Assembly (NCBI RefSeq): GCF_001436375.1
Contig: NZ_AZGA01000057.1
Span: 121,296 to 156,133 of the forward strand
DNA: 34,838 nt
Direction: 5' to 3'
Source: Agrilactobacillus composti DSM 18527 = JCM 14202
GTDB taxonomy: Bacteria > Bacillota > Bacilli > Lactobacillales > Lactobacillaceae
The position numbers and the translations under genes were made by a program. Positions 15,990 to 24,292 of this stretch are shown here, piece after piece. Each line of letters opens with the position of its first letter. Positions within the stretch are counted from its first letter, which is position 1. The notes under the pieces are model-generated. The model was not told the DNA's origin. It searched no databases and saw nothing but the letters and a program-made list of their open reading frames with translations.

Positions 15990-16931
15990 ATGAAAATTGT
16001 TGAAGTACAACACAATACAAAATTACACGGGATGGCTTTGGCCATCATGGGACCATTGCTATGGGGTTTTTCTGGAATCGTCGCCCAATATTTGTTTGGC
16101 AACTACCAAATGTCACCCCAATGGCTGGTCTGCTTGCGGATGCTAGGGGCCGGGGCTTTACTAGTCTTGTTTGGGGCCTTGACCACCGGCCACAAGGTCT
16201 TAGACGCCTGGCGCAAACCCGCCAGCATGCGGGGCTTAATTATTTTTAGCCTGATTGGCATGCTGCCCGCCCAGTTAACTTATTTCATGGCTATTCAACA
16301 CAGCAATGCTGCCACCGCGACGATTTTACAATTTCTAAGCCCAGCTTTGATCATTGTTTTCTTAGCCGTCCACAGCCATCGCCTGCCCAGCCGGATCAAC
16401 ACCATTTCCGTTATCCTAGCCATTCTAGGGACGGCACTATTGGTCACCGGGGGTAATTTCAGCAAATTAAATATTGCCCCAGCTGGCTTGATTTGGGGCT
16501 TATTGACCGCTTTAAGCACGGCCATTTACACCTTGTATCCCCGGAAATTATTGAAGGAATTCGGCGCAGTTTCCATCGTCGGTTGGTCCATGCTCTTAGG
16601 GGGTTTGGTCTTCTTGCCCACAGCCCTGCGCTACCCACTACCTCAGTTGGATGTGAAGGGCGTGGCCTTGGTCAGCTTCGTCGTTCTCTTTGGCACATTG
16701 TTTGCTTACCTGTTCGTTTTACAAAGCCTACGTTTCATCGCCCCAACCATCACCAGCTTGTTGGGTGCCTTTGAACCTTTAACTTCAACATTACTCACAG
16801 TCTTGTTCTTCCATATTGCTTTTGGTCTACCCGAACTTGCCGGCACAGTTTTGATTTTAGGCACCACTATCTTACAGGCGGCCTATGCCAATACCCAGAC
16901 CCGCAATCGTTCACAAAATCTTCGGTCTTAA
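15990..16931 (+). CDS. EamA/DMT-family transporter
   Basis: A 313-residue membrane protein with ten hydrophobic segments in two repeated EamA halves: LWGFSGIVAQYLF opens the first, and LIWGLLTALSTAIYTLYPRKLL opens the second. The segment FIAPTITSLLGAFEPLTSTLLTVLFF is the conserved end of the second repeat. Such proteins export or import amino acids, purines and other small metabolites; the substrate cannot be told. The ATG follows GGAAGGA at a somewhat long 10-nt spacing. A possible attenuator or small RNA with a cre-like site lies upstream, and two hairpins follow. The C-terminal tail is short and polar. Confidence 0.88.
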   Translation: MKIVEVQHNTKLHGMALAIMGPLLWGFSGIVAQYLFGNYQMSPQWLVCLRMLGAGALLVLFGALTTGHKVLDAWRKPASMRGLIIFSLIGMLPAQLTYFMAIQHSNAATATILQFLSPALIIVFLAVHSHRLPSRINTISVILAILGTALLVTGGNFSKLNIAPAGLIWGLLTALSTAIYTLYPRKLLKEFGAVSIVGWSMLLGGLVFLPTALRYPLPQLDVKGVALVSFVVLFGTLFAYLFVLQSLRFIAPTITSLLGAFEPLTSTLLTVLFFHIAFGLPELAGTVLILGTTILQAAYANTQTRNRSQNLRS

Positions 16932-16997
16932 TAAATGACAGTTTCAAAGATGTTTAAAACTTCTTATCTATAAAAAGTGTTGAGATGCGGACAAATA

Positions 16998-17039
16998 AAA
17001 AGCCGCCCCACATAACTTTGGCGGTTATGGGACGACTTT
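16998..17039 (+). terminator. GC-rich hairpin after the EamA gene
   Basis: AAAGCCGCCCCACATAAC pairs with GTTATGGGACGACTTT with single-base bulges. There is no T-run on the plus strand; the minus-strand side is T-rich. Terminator function is uncertain. Confidence 0.4.
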
Positions 17040-17087
17040 GTAGTAGAATCTTATAACTAAGCCACCGCCTTTAAAGCGGCTGCACGG

Positions 17088-17113
17088 GCCCTGTTAGCAG
17101 CAGGGTCTTTTTT
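17088..17113 (+). terminator. Rho-independent terminator
   Basis: GCCCTG-TTAGCAG-CAGGGT followed by CTTTTTT. It lies 32 bp outside the right end of the TnpB element and ends the EamA transcription unit or a separate RNA of the 16990-17113 region. Confidence 0.7.
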
Positions 17114-17124
17114 GTTCTGTACGT

Positions 17125-17330
17125 ATATAATACCATGTTTATTATTGAACCTCCCGCCACTTAACGGCGACCTTACGGCCCCACGTTTGAAGTGGGGGAT
17201 TCTGGGAACACTGCACGCTTGCTCAGCAGTAGAACTAAAGCTGAGTAGAGGCCACAGCTATCACTTCTTGCGAAGCACCAAGGCTCGTCCCGAGCCCGTT
17301 TTATGTTTTAGACAGTTGCTTGCAGACCTT
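17125..17330 (-). ncRNA. TnpB-associated guide RNA (reRNA/omegaRNA)
   Basis: TnpB systems encode their guide RNA at the 3' end of tnpB and across the right end. Here the scaffold region holds the hairpin CCCCCACTTCAAACGTGGGG (about 17179-17198) and ends in GGTTCAA at the element edge (17145-17151). The next 20 nt outside the element, TAATAAACATGGTATTATAT (17144 down to 17125), would be the guide. The 5' end of the RNA inside tnpB is a guess. Confidence 0.6.
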
Positions 17331-18492
17331 TGTTCAAGATATTGATGGCCGCATTGATATCTCGATCCAAATGCGTCCCGCAACTTGGACAGTCCCATTG
17401 GCGAACACTCAACCATTGGCCTTGACTCAAGCCCAGGCGATTGTTGCGTTCATGGCAGACTGAGCATTCTTGGCTGGTATAAGCTGGCGGGACTAAGGTC
17501 AATTTTTTGCCATACCATAAGCACTTATATGCCAAGATAGTGACCAAGCGCCCCCAGCTGGCATTACTGATGGCCCGGGCCAGCTTGTGGTTTTTAAGCA
17601 TGCCCTTGACATTCATTTTTTCCAGGACGATATGGTCATAATGCTTGACCAGCCAAGTGGTGTATTTATGCAACTGATCTTGGCGTTGATACGCTATTTT
17701 AGCCGCATACTTAGCCACCATGACCCGAGCGTTTTGATAGTTCTTGAAATCGGTGAGTCGGCGGACATTATCCGGGTGTTCATGTTTATCTCGGGCGATT
17801 TGCGCTTTCGCACCAAGTAGGCGCCGAGCTCGTTTCTTCTCCCAATAATGCTTCTGTTTAGCTAGTTTCTTATCGTAGCGCAAGTTGGGCTCTTTATGGC
17901 CATCTGATAAATTGAGCAGGGACTTCAAACCTAAGTCTCCACCCACCCTTTTCCCAGTTTGGGGTAGGTCTGTCGTTTCACACTGGCAAAGGACGGTGGC
18001 TTCATAGTGGCCCGCAGCTTTCTGGCGGACGGTCACGCGCTTGATCTGACCTATGGTCAAGCGACCAGCTTTGAAGACGACTAAGCCTACTTTAGGTAGC
18101 TTGAGATGATGGTCATCCACGATTTGGATATTGCGGTTGACATACTTACTGGTGTAACTTTGGGCATAGGCCAACTTACGAAAGTGAGGAAATCCATTCT
18201 GACCTTTAAAAAAACGTATATAAGCATCCGCCAATTGGGCCGTGGCCATCTGAAGTGCGGTGGCATCAATTTCCTTTAACCACGGATGTTCTTGCTTCAA
18301 CAGAGGCAAAAGTTTATCCATGCCAAATTGTGAAATGAACCATTTTTCAGGATTGTTCTTGTACCGTTTCTTTTGCATAGCCAGCAGTTGATTCCATACG
18401 AAGCGGGTGCAGCCAAAGGTGCGCCGAAAAAGAATCTGTTGGTCTGTCGTAGGATAAAGTTTGAGCTTGAAACCCTTTAATATCGTAGCCAT
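17308..18492 (-). CDS. tnpB: TnpB, RNA-guided endonuclease of the IS605 family
   Basis: A full-length 394-residue TnpB. The N-terminal helix-turn-helix/wedge part begins KGFKLKLYPTTDQQ and contains FGCTRFVWNQLL. The RuvC catalytic residues are all present: Asp186 (VGGDLGLKS), Glu291 (IVLEKMNVKG) and Asp376/Asp378 (LDRDINAAINI). The zinc finger cysteines are Cys343/Cys346 and Cys368/Cys371. No frameshift is seen, so it should be active. The ATG follows AGGAGGAGA. TnpB cuts DNA next to its target motif using a guide from the element's right end, which favours retention of the element. The gene is solitary and its guide RNA overlaps and follows the 3' end. Confidence 0.95.
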   Translation of the reverse strand: MATILKGFKLKLYPTTDQQILFRRTFGCTRFVWNQLLAMQKKRYKNNPEKWFISQFGMDKLLPLLKQEHPWLKEIDATALQMATAQLADAYIRFFKGQNGFPHFRKLAYAQSYTSKYVNRNIQIVDDHHLKLPKVGLVVFKAGRLTIGQIKRVTVRQKAAGHYEATVLCQCETTDLPQTGKRVGGDLGLKSLLNLSDGHKEPNLRYDKKLAKQKHYWEKKRARRLLGAKAQIARDKHEHPDNVRRLTDFKNYQNARVMVAKYAAKIAYQRQDQLHKYTTWLVKHYDHIVLEKMNVKGMLKNHKLARAISNASWGRLVTILAYKCLWYGKKLTLVPPAYTSQECSVCHERNNRLGLSQGQWLSVRQWDCPSCGTHLDRDINAAINILNKGLQATV

Positions 18493-18725
18493 TAGCTCTC
18501 CTCCTGACTTGCGATATAGTGCTAAATAGCGGCAGAAGCTGTGTAGAAATGGTTTGCGCCATTTTGAAACCCGTTTCTGTCCGGATGTTCACTACTAAAT
18601 TATAATAATATAAGAATACTGAAGATAATTACATATTGTTATTATTTAGTATTAACCATCTTTTGTTATATCTTAATTATAACAAAACAGCCCGACAACA
18701 TGCCACAATTCGGTGCGATTCATCC

Positions 18726-18754
18726 CCCACTTACGGCAAAGCCGTTGAAGTGGG
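18726..18754 (-). repeat. Left-end hairpin of the TnpB element
   Basis: CCCACTT/AAGTGGG with an inner CGGC-AAA-GCCG stem. This type of imperfect hairpin near the element tip is recognised by the Y1 transposase. The rest of 18780-19003 holds no convincing gene; TGAGT-TAAT-ACTCA at 18937-18950 is a small palindrome before the ABC operon. Confidence 0.6.
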
Positions 18755-19003
18755 AGCATTCTCGCACATTTAGGGTAAATTGACAATGTCTTGGTATAAA
18801 GGGGTACGCGTCAAGCTTTACGTAGCCAAAGTTGTGGCTGTACTGGCCGTAACACTTAATTGCGGCATACGGACAGGGCTTTATGATTATGGCCGCAGTT
18901 AGCGATGCAGCACCGAATTAATAGATAGTTAAGAAATGAGTTAATACTCAGTTTACACTTGGCCGTTATAGTAGAGCCATCAAGTCATCATGGAGGCAAA
19001 AAT

Positions 19004-19936
19004 ATGGATGTTGTATTAGAAGCAAAAAACGTCATCAAGCAGTACCCGCAGCAATTGGCCCTGGATAATCTGAATCTTACGGTGCATCAAGGCGATATAT
19101 ACGGCCTGGTGGGGCGCAATGGTGCCGGCAAAACGACGTTATTAAAAACACTGCTCCAGCTGATCACCCCAACTGCGGGTACCTTGACTCTCTTCGGTAA
19201 ACCCGTGGATCAGGCCCATATCGCCATGTTGCGTCGGGTGGGTTCGATTATCGAAACCCCATCAGCCTTTGGGGAATTAACGGCCCTGGAAAACATGCGC
19301 TACTTCTGTTTAGCCCAAGGCATCGTTACGCCCCATGCGGCCGAAGACAGTCTCCAATTTGTTGGGTTAACCGGAACTGGTAAGAAGAAGGTCAAGCATT
19401 TTTCCTTGGGAATGAAACAAAAACTGGGTCTCGCTTTAGCAATTCTAAAAAAGCCGGACCTATTGTTGCTGGATGAACCAATCAACGGTCTGGATCCGAT
19501 TGCGATTGCCGACTTTCGCCAACTGTTGCTGAAGTTGAATCGGGAACAAAACACTACGATCTTGATTTCCAGCCACATTCTAGACGAGTTATTCCATTTG
19601 GCCACCCGCTTCGGCTTCATCGATGAAGGCCGCATGGTGCGAGAGGTGACCAAGCATGAATTCATGTCTGAAACGGCTCAGTATATCCGCATCGAGACCA
19701 CCGACATGCCAGCTTTGACCCGGGCGCTGACCAGTATCCAGGTGACTAATTTCAAAGTGGTTGCCGCCAATGAATTGCATGTGTTTGATGAAAAACGGCC
19801 AATCAGCACGCTGAACCAAGCGTTGGTTACAGCGGGCGTGCCCATCACCGGGATTGGTCAGGCCGGCCAAAATCTGGAGGACTACTTCAAAACGCTACTC
19901 AGCGACCAGCGAGAGGCGGTGCGCCAAGATGCTTAA
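19004..19936 (+). CDS. ABC transporter ATP-binding protein (BcrA-like)
   Basis: A 310-residue ATPase of the antibiotic/lantibiotic efflux class. Residues about 5-220 form the nucleotide-binding domain: Walker A GRNGAGKTT, the segment SIIETPSAFGELTALENM typical of BcrA/LanF proteins, signature FSLGMKQK, Walker B LLLLDEPINGLDP and H-loop ISSHIL. The C-terminal 90 residues are a variable regulatory part. The ATG at 19004 follows GGAGG by 7 nt and is preferred to a longer frame from 18959. Its stop overlaps the permease start by 8 bp, so the two are coupled. The convergent two-component system may control it; peptide antibiotic or nutrient export is inferred. Confidence 0.9.
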   Translation: MDVVLEAKNVIKQYPQQLALDNLNLTVHQGDIYGLVGRNGAGKTTLLKTLLQLITPTAGTLTLFGKPVDQAHIAMLRRVGSIIETPSAFGELTALENMRYFCLAQGIVTPHAAEDSLQFVGLTGTGKKKVKHFSLGMKQKLGLALAILKKPDLLLLDEPINGLDPIAIADFRQLLLKLNREQNTTILISSHILDELFHLATRFGFIDEGRMVREVTKHEFMSETAQYIRIETTDMPALTRALTSIQVTNFKVVAANELHVFDEKRPISTLNQALVTAGVPITGIGQAGQNLEDYFKTLLSDQREAVRQDA

Positions 19937-20642
19937 TTTAATGCGAGCTGATTTTTACCGTTTGCGCCATTCGCGCAGTTTGCTAATTTGGGAAGTATTT
20001 ATTTTAGGCTTTACCATCTTCACGACCGTTAATTGGAGCCGATCAAACCATCTCACCGGCTGGTTGGGCGTCCAGCTGATCAACAACAACGGCAGTTTGT
20101 TTGTCTGGTTGCTGCCGCTGATCTTGCTGACAATCGGCCACGATTTCTCCCAACAATTACTGAAGGATACGCTGACAATGGGTATTTCTCGCCGCCGCTA
20201 TTTTCTGAGCAAAATGGTGACCACAGTGGTTGCGATTGCTTTGCAATTATTGGCCATACAGCTCATTGCATTTATCGGGGGCATTATTGCAGGTGGCTTA
20301 GGCCAGATGTCGTGGGGCGACTGGCTGGCCCAATGGCTGGTTTATGTCCTGCTGGTCACCACTGAAATTACTATCATTACGATGATCTTGTATTGGAGCA
20401 ACAGCACCACCGCTGCCATCGCCATGGGTTTCTTAGTGCTCCTGGTCATCGCCATTCTACATATCCAGTTTGTTAATTTACAGATACTACATTATGTCGA
20501 TTGGCTCATTTCCACCAGCCAACTTAAAACCGTACACCTCAATAGTTTGGGCAACATCACGAAACCGGTAATTGGGGCGGTGATATTGGTCATCGGCGGC
20601 GGCATCTTGAATGATTGGCGTTTTGAGAAAATGAGTTTGTAG
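19929..20642 (+). CDS. ABC-2 type permease
   Basis: A 237-residue membrane protein with six hydrophobic segments. The N-terminus MLNLMRADFYRLRHSRSL is the usual amphipathic start of BcrB/LanE-like permeases, and KDTLTMGISRRRYFLSKM is the conserved loop after helix 2. It forms the channel for the ATPase encoded just upstream, whose gene it overlaps (ATGCTTAA). A strong bidirectional terminator ends the operon. The export substrate is unknown. Confidence 0.85.
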   Translation: MLNLMRADFYRLRHSRSLLIWEVFILGFTIFTTVNWSRSNHLTGWLGVQLINNNGSLFVWLLPLILLTIGHDFSQQLLKDTLTMGISRRRYFLSKMVTTVVAIALQLLAIQLIAFIGGIIAGGLGQMSWGDWLAQWLVYVLLVTTEITIITMILYWSNSTTAAIAMGFLVLLVIAILHIQFVNLQILHYVDWLISTSQLKTVHLNSLGNITKPVIGAVILVIGGGILNDWRFEKMSL

Positions 20643-20696
20643 TGCGGCATCCATAAGTATAACCGCGTCTGCAATATCAGCTGAAAACGATAAACG

Positions 20697-20743
20697 AAGC
20701 GCCTGCCAATCCTGAGTAATTACGGGATTGGCAGGCGCTTTTT
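20697..20743. terminator. Strong bidirectional terminator
   Basis: A perfect 16-bp stem (AAGCGCCTGCCAATCC with its complement) and a T-run. It separates the ABC operon from the convergent kinase gene. Confidence 0.92.
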
Positions 20744-20785
20744 CAATATACTGAATGCAAAATACCCCTACAGCAAAAACGCTAT

Positions 20786-21712
20786 TTAGAGTGTCTTTGA
20801 CGTTGACGCTACCTGCTGGGGCAGGGTCACGGTGGCTGTAAAAGTAGTGGGCGTTGTTGTTAGCGCCAGCTGCCCTTGCATCAATTCAGCTAAGTGCTGG
20901 GTGATGTACAACCCCAAGCCAGAATTACCCCTTTGGCCGGCTAGATCCTCAGTGTAAAAGCGGTCAGTCAGCCGAGCTAAGTGCGTAATGGGATTGGCGA
21001 TGCCATTGGTCACGGTGAGCGTGATAGTATGGTCTGCGGGTTGTTGGAACAAGGTGACCTGTAAAGTCTTGATACCGTGGGTCAACGCATTGCCTAGCAA
21101 ATTTTGAATAATGCGCTTGGTCTTTTCTTGGTCCAGATGAACCAGGACATCGCTGGCAATTTGCGGCGTCACGGTAAAATCAGCCGTTTGCAGGGCCTCG
21201 TAGAGTGTGAGCAGCGCGTTTTGGACCAGGGCCGACAGGTCGAAATCCGTGGCCTCTACAGCCAGCCGGTGTTCCGTGATTCGGTTGTATTCCAGCAGCG
21301 ATTCTAAGCGGCTGTTGACGGTTTCCAGATTCTGTTCAGCCTGGCTGAGCACTTGCTGGGTCTTGGCGGGAGACAACTTTTCTTCCCCAAGGTATTGAAC
21401 GTAGCCGCTGGCGACGGTCAACGGCGTCCGCAAATCATGGGAAATATTATTGATTGCCTGATCGATTTGTTTCGCCACTGCGGCGTTATCAACCCGTTCT
21501 TGGCGTTGATCAGCCAATAGCGCGTTGATGGCGTTGGCAAGTTTGATGATGAGTGGATTACGACTAGTAGTACGGACGTCGTTATTGGTGCGACTGGCCG
21601 CGATACTGTTAACTTGCTGCCGCAAATCACGAACCGCCAACAAAATATACCCTAAATAAGCAAGGCTCGGGCCAGCCACAGCGATGAAAAGAATCCAGCC
21701 AATTGTCGTCAT
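20786..21712 (-). CDS. Sensor histidine kinase
   Basis: A 308-residue kinase with a single N-terminal membrane segment (about residues 5-27) and no extracellular sensor domain. A linker leads to the HisKA domain with the phospho-acceptor His92 (NNISHDLRTPLT). The ATPase domain shows the N-box NLLGNALTHG and G-box GNSGLGLYI. The absence of an outside domain is typical of intramembrane-sensing kinases that take their signal from an ABC transporter, such as the one encoded convergently here. The ATG lies 2 bp after the regulator stop, so translation is coupled. Confidence 0.92.
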   Translation of the reverse strand: MTTIGWILFIAVAGPSLAYLGYILLAVRDLRQQVNSIAASRTNNDVRTTSRNPLIIKLANAINALLADQRQERVDNAAVAKQIDQAINNISHDLRTPLTVASGYVQYLGEEKLSPAKTQQVLSQAEQNLETVNSRLESLLEYNRITEHRLAVEATDFDLSALVQNALLTLYEALQTADFTVTPQIASDVLVHLDQEKTKRIIQNLLGNALTHGIKTLQVTLFQQPADHTITLTVTNGIANPITHLARLTDRFYTEDLAGQRGNSGLGLYITQHLAELMQGQLALTTTPTTFTATVTLPQQVASTSKTL

Positions 21713-21714
21713 GG

Positions 21715-22392
21715 CTACACCAGCTTCACGCCAATGCCCCAGACCGTGGCAATGTGTTCCTGGTGAGGATCAAGCTGGCGTAATTTTTTGCGCAAGTTAG
21801 TGAGATGGACGTTGATAGTATTTTCATCCCCGTAATAGCGTTCGTGCCACACTTGGGCATATAGGGCTTCCTTGCTGAAAACTTGGCCAGGATGTTGAAA
21901 AAGAAGTTTCAAAATGTCGAATTCCTTCTTTTTTAAGTCCACCGCTTGATCCTGACAATGGAGGGTATAGTCCCTTTCAGCCAAGGTGAACGGGCCAAAC
22001 GCCACCGCCACCGGGACAGTATGCGTTGCCGGTGCCGTGTTTTGCCGCAGGGCAACAATGATTCGAGCTTTCAACTCCTTGATATTGAAGGGCTTCGTCA
22101 CATAGTCTGTTGCGCCAGCCATTAACAAACGGGCAATATCGTCTTTGTCGCTTAACGCCGTCAGCATAATAATCGGGGTGATCAAGGTCTGGCGCAAATC
22201 GTGCAACACTTCCTCACCATTTTTCCCCGGCAACATGCGGTCTAACAGAATCAAATCAAAGGTTTGTTGCTGGGTCTGGAGCAAGCCTTCGGTGCCGGAA
22301 TAAGCCTTGGTGATGGCGTACATATCGCCGAGGACAGTGTCCAGCATCGCACCAATGTCGGGATTGTCGTCAATCAATAAAATTTTCTGCAT
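21715..22392 (-). CDS. OmpR-family response regulator
   Basis: A 225-residue regulator. The receiver domain (1-120) has the acidic pair Asp8/Asp9, the phosphorylation site Asp51 (LILLDRMLPG), Thr in MLTALS and Lys in TKPFN. The winged-helix DNA-binding domain (about 128-225) has the OmpR features DLKKKEFDILKLL and VHLTNLRKKL. CAGGAAGGA precedes the ATG. It lies 25 bp after the YraQ-like permease gene and is coupled to the kinase gene. Likely targets are the ABC pair at 19004-20642 or its own operon; this is inferred from position. Confidence 0.94.
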   Translation of the reverse strand: MQKILLIDDNPDIGAMLDTVLGDMYAITKAYSGTEGLLQTQQQTFDLILLDRMLPGKNGEEVLHDLRQTLITPIIMLTALSDKDDIARLLMAGATDYVTKPFNIKELKARIIVALRQNTAPATHTVPVAVAFGPFTLAERDYTLHCQDQAVDLKKKEFDILKLLFQHPGQVFSKEALYAQVWHERYYGDENTINVHLTNLRKKLRQLDPHQEHIATVWGIGVKLV

Positions 22393-22417
22393 AGTATCCT
22401 TCCTGGGTCATCAACCG

Positions 22418-23479
22418 TTACAAAATTACCGTCCCCACCAACCCGGCAAAGGCACTGATCACCATGACCCCTAGGCCAATGGTCACTAAACTGCGCCAAG
22501 ACAAGGCTGGTTTCAATAGCGCTAGGGAAACCACGCTGACAGCGGGCAGGGCGATCAACAAAGCCGCCGCTGGCCCGCCACTGAGGCCCATGGCCATTAG
22601 AACTTGAATGATGGGAATTTCACCCGCCGTGGGCAAGACAAAAATGGTGCCCACTACGGCGAATAGCACAATGGCCAACAAGCCCCCGTCTAAACTGCTA
22701 TTAATGGCCGGGAACAAGAGGCCTTGAAAAGCGCCCAAGATAAAGACGATGACCACATAAGCCGGGATGCTTTCTAAGACCAAGCGGCCCAAGGCTTTAC
22801 CCCAACGTTGTAAAAGGCGGCCATTGTTTTCCCGGATGGGGTCAAACAACTTGTTGTCCGGGATCCCCACAGTTTTCTTAGGACTTAACTTCCCCACCAA
22901 GGTGGCTAGACCTAACACAGCAATGAGGCCAAAAACAATCCGAAAGACCACAAAGTTCCAACCTAACACAAAGCCCATGAACACCAAGGTGGCTGGGTTT
23001 AACAAGGGATTGGCTAAGAAGAACGCCACCACACTGTTCACGGAAGCCTTCGAGCGCTTCAAGCCCACCGCCACTGGCGCAGTACAACAGGTGCACATCA
23101 TGGTGGGTACGCCCATGAGCATGGCCGCTAACGAATTCTTAAACTGGCTGCCCCCTAAATAACGTTGAATCACTCGATTGGGGATGAGGACCTGGACCAA
23201 AGACCCAACCAATAAGCCTAAAATCACGGCCTTCCAAACTGCCTTGAAATAAGCTAGGGTAAAAGTCCAACCGGCCAGGAGTGAAAAAGGAGCCGCCCCT
23301 TTGCCTATATTGGCGATAATGGCACCGCCAATGGCATGGGTTTGGCTAGCGGCCACGGCCTTTTGAAAATAAGGCCACCATTTCACATAAAATAACCCAA
23401 TGACTAACACGGCTAAGAAAATAAGTCCTAAGATAAGATAACGTCGCCGTTGTTTGTGCCCCGACTTGATGCTCTCCAT
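22418..23479 (-). CDS. YraQ/ArsP-like permease (DUF318 family)
   Basis: A 353-residue membrane protein with about eight hydrophobic segments in two inverted halves. The first core motif GVPTMMCTCCTAPVAVGLKR carries the Cys-rich centre of this family, followed by FFLANPLLNPATL. The second core motif is FVLPTAGEIPIIQVL. ArsP members export trivalent organoarsenicals through such cysteines; other members are unstudied, so the substrate is open. It is preceded by its own promoter and followed 25 bp later by a two-component system, so all three genes are probably one operon. Confidence 0.85.
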   Translation of the reverse strand: MESIKSGHKQRRRYLILGLIFLAVLVIGLFYVKWWPYFQKAVAASQTHAIGGAIIANIGKGAAPFSLLAGWTFTLAYFKAVWKAVILGLLVGSLVQVLIPNRVIQRYLGGSQFKNSLAAMLMGVPTMMCTCCTAPVAVGLKRSKASVNSVVAFFLANPLLNPATLVFMGFVLGWNFVVFRIVFGLIAVLGLATLVGKLSPKKTVGIPDNKLFDPIRENNGRLLQRWGKALGRLVLESIPAYVVIVFILGAFQGLLFPAINSSLDGGLLAIVLFAVVGTIFVLPTAGEIPIIQVLMAMGLSGGPAAALLIALPAVSVVSLALLKPALSWRSLVTIGLGVMVISAFAGLVGTVIL

Positions 23480-23521
23480 AATATTGCCTCCGCTCCCAGA
23501 TAGTGATGTCTTTAACTAATT

Positions 23522-23549
23522 ATTATAACAGCCCTTTTCGGCTTTACAA
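23522..23549 (-). promoter_or_regulatory. Promoter of the permease/two-component operon
   Basis: TTGTAA (23544-23549), a 16-bp spacer and TATAAT (23522-23527) on the minus strand. Confidence 0.6.
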
Positions 23550-23560
23550 TTTAATTCCAG

Positions 23561-23606
23561 AAAAATAAGCTTACCGGCAAAAACATTTTTGTCAGTAAGC
23601 TTATTT
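23561..23606 (-). terminator. Terminator of the SDR gene
   Basis: AAATAAGCTTAC pairs with GTAAGCTTATTT, with further pairing inside (GCAAAAA with TTTTTGT). T-rich tail on the minus strand. Confidence 0.75.
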
Positions 23607-23620
23607 GCTTAATATAACCC

Positions 23621-24277
23621 TTAATGGCCCCGATAAATCACTTCCGGGTCTTTGCGGGCCTGGGCCAAATCATAGTAGGCCTGGGCGATTTTGCTGGGAT
23701 CCTGGGCCCCGTGGCCGGCGCGAATATAAGTCCAAATGGTCACCACCCCGGCAAAGATATTTTCTTTAGCCAGGTCTTTGTTCAAAGCCAAGGCATAGTT
23801 ACGCATGGCAGCTTTGCCCATGGACTGGGAGGTGTCCGTGGTGCCGGGTTTAGCGGCCACCACACTGCCGGTGTACAGCAAGGTGCCCTTATTCGCCTTT
23901 AAATAAGGAATGGCTAGGTTGGACACGGTGACGGCACTGGCCACATTCACTGCCAAATCTGCCCGGATGTCCGCGCCGGTGAAGGTGCTGGGCCGGCCTT
24001 GGCGGCGAACCGTGGCGTTAAAGACCACGGTGTCCAAGTCCCCTAGCTTAGCGATTTGGGGATAAGCTGCGGCGATACTGGCATCGTCGCTTAAATCCGT
24101 GGGGATCCCCTGGGCGGTGATCCCCGCTTTGGTCAACGCCCCTGCAACTTCTTTTAAATGGGCGGCATCCCGCTCCAACAAAGTTACCGCGTACCCCTTG
24201 GACCCGTATAAGGCACCCAAGGCCTGGCCTAACCCGGCTTTACCCACGCCGAAAATCGCAATCACTTTTTGTGCCAT
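23621..24277 (-). CDS. Atypical short-chain dehydrogenase/reductase lacking the catalytic Tyr
   Basis: A 218-residue Rossmann-fold protein of the SDR family. The cofactor loop reads GVGKAGLGQALG (residues 10-21) in place of the usual TGxxxGxG, followed by an acidic strand end (LLERD) and TDLSDD. The NAG-type motif appears as FNATV, and the active-site Ser138 is in TGSVVA. In the expected YxxxK motif Lys155 is present but the Tyr position is Gln151 (QSMGK), so ordinary carbonyl reduction is doubtful. I chose the ATG at 24277 because the GGGGGGA upstream is its ribosome binding site. It sits 15 bp after a DUF2798-like gene. It could be an NAD(P)-binding regulator or use altered chemistry. Confidence 0.75.
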   Translation of the reverse strand: MAQKVIAIFGVGKAGLGQALGALYGSKGYAVTLLERDAAHLKEVAGALTKAGITAQGIPTDLSDDASIAAAYPQIAKLGDLDTVVFNATVRRQGRPSTFTGADIRADLAVNVASAVTVSNLAIPYLKANKGTLLYTGSVVAAKPGTTDTSQSMGKAAMRNYALALNKDLAKENIFAGVVTIWTYIRAGHGAQDPSKIAQAYYDLAQARKDPEVIYRGH

Positions 24278-24292
24278 CTTATTTCCCCCCAT

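Larger units (their letters stand above)
17145..18774 (-). mobile_element. IS200/IS605-type element with tnpB only
   Basis: A 1.6-kb element carrying tnpB and no tnpA. The right end has GAAT, hairpin, then TCAA, as in IS608-type right ends. The left end has a hairpin (18726-18754), and reading the minus strand TTTAC (18775-18779) lies just outside, similar to the TTAC target of IS608. The exact left edge is uncertain because TCAAT also occurs a few bases further out. Internally 18661-18687 holds a 10-bp inverted repeat TTTTGTTATA/TATAACAAAA. Without tnpA it needs a transposase in trans. Confidence 0.75.

Noticed and set aside
18786-18902. 38-codon frame on the plus strand beginning MSWYKGVRVK, just outside the TnpB left end
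   Set aside because: The only ribosome binding site candidate is a weak AGGG at long spacing, and the sequence looks like no known peptide; it may be a cut gene, but support is too thin to list.
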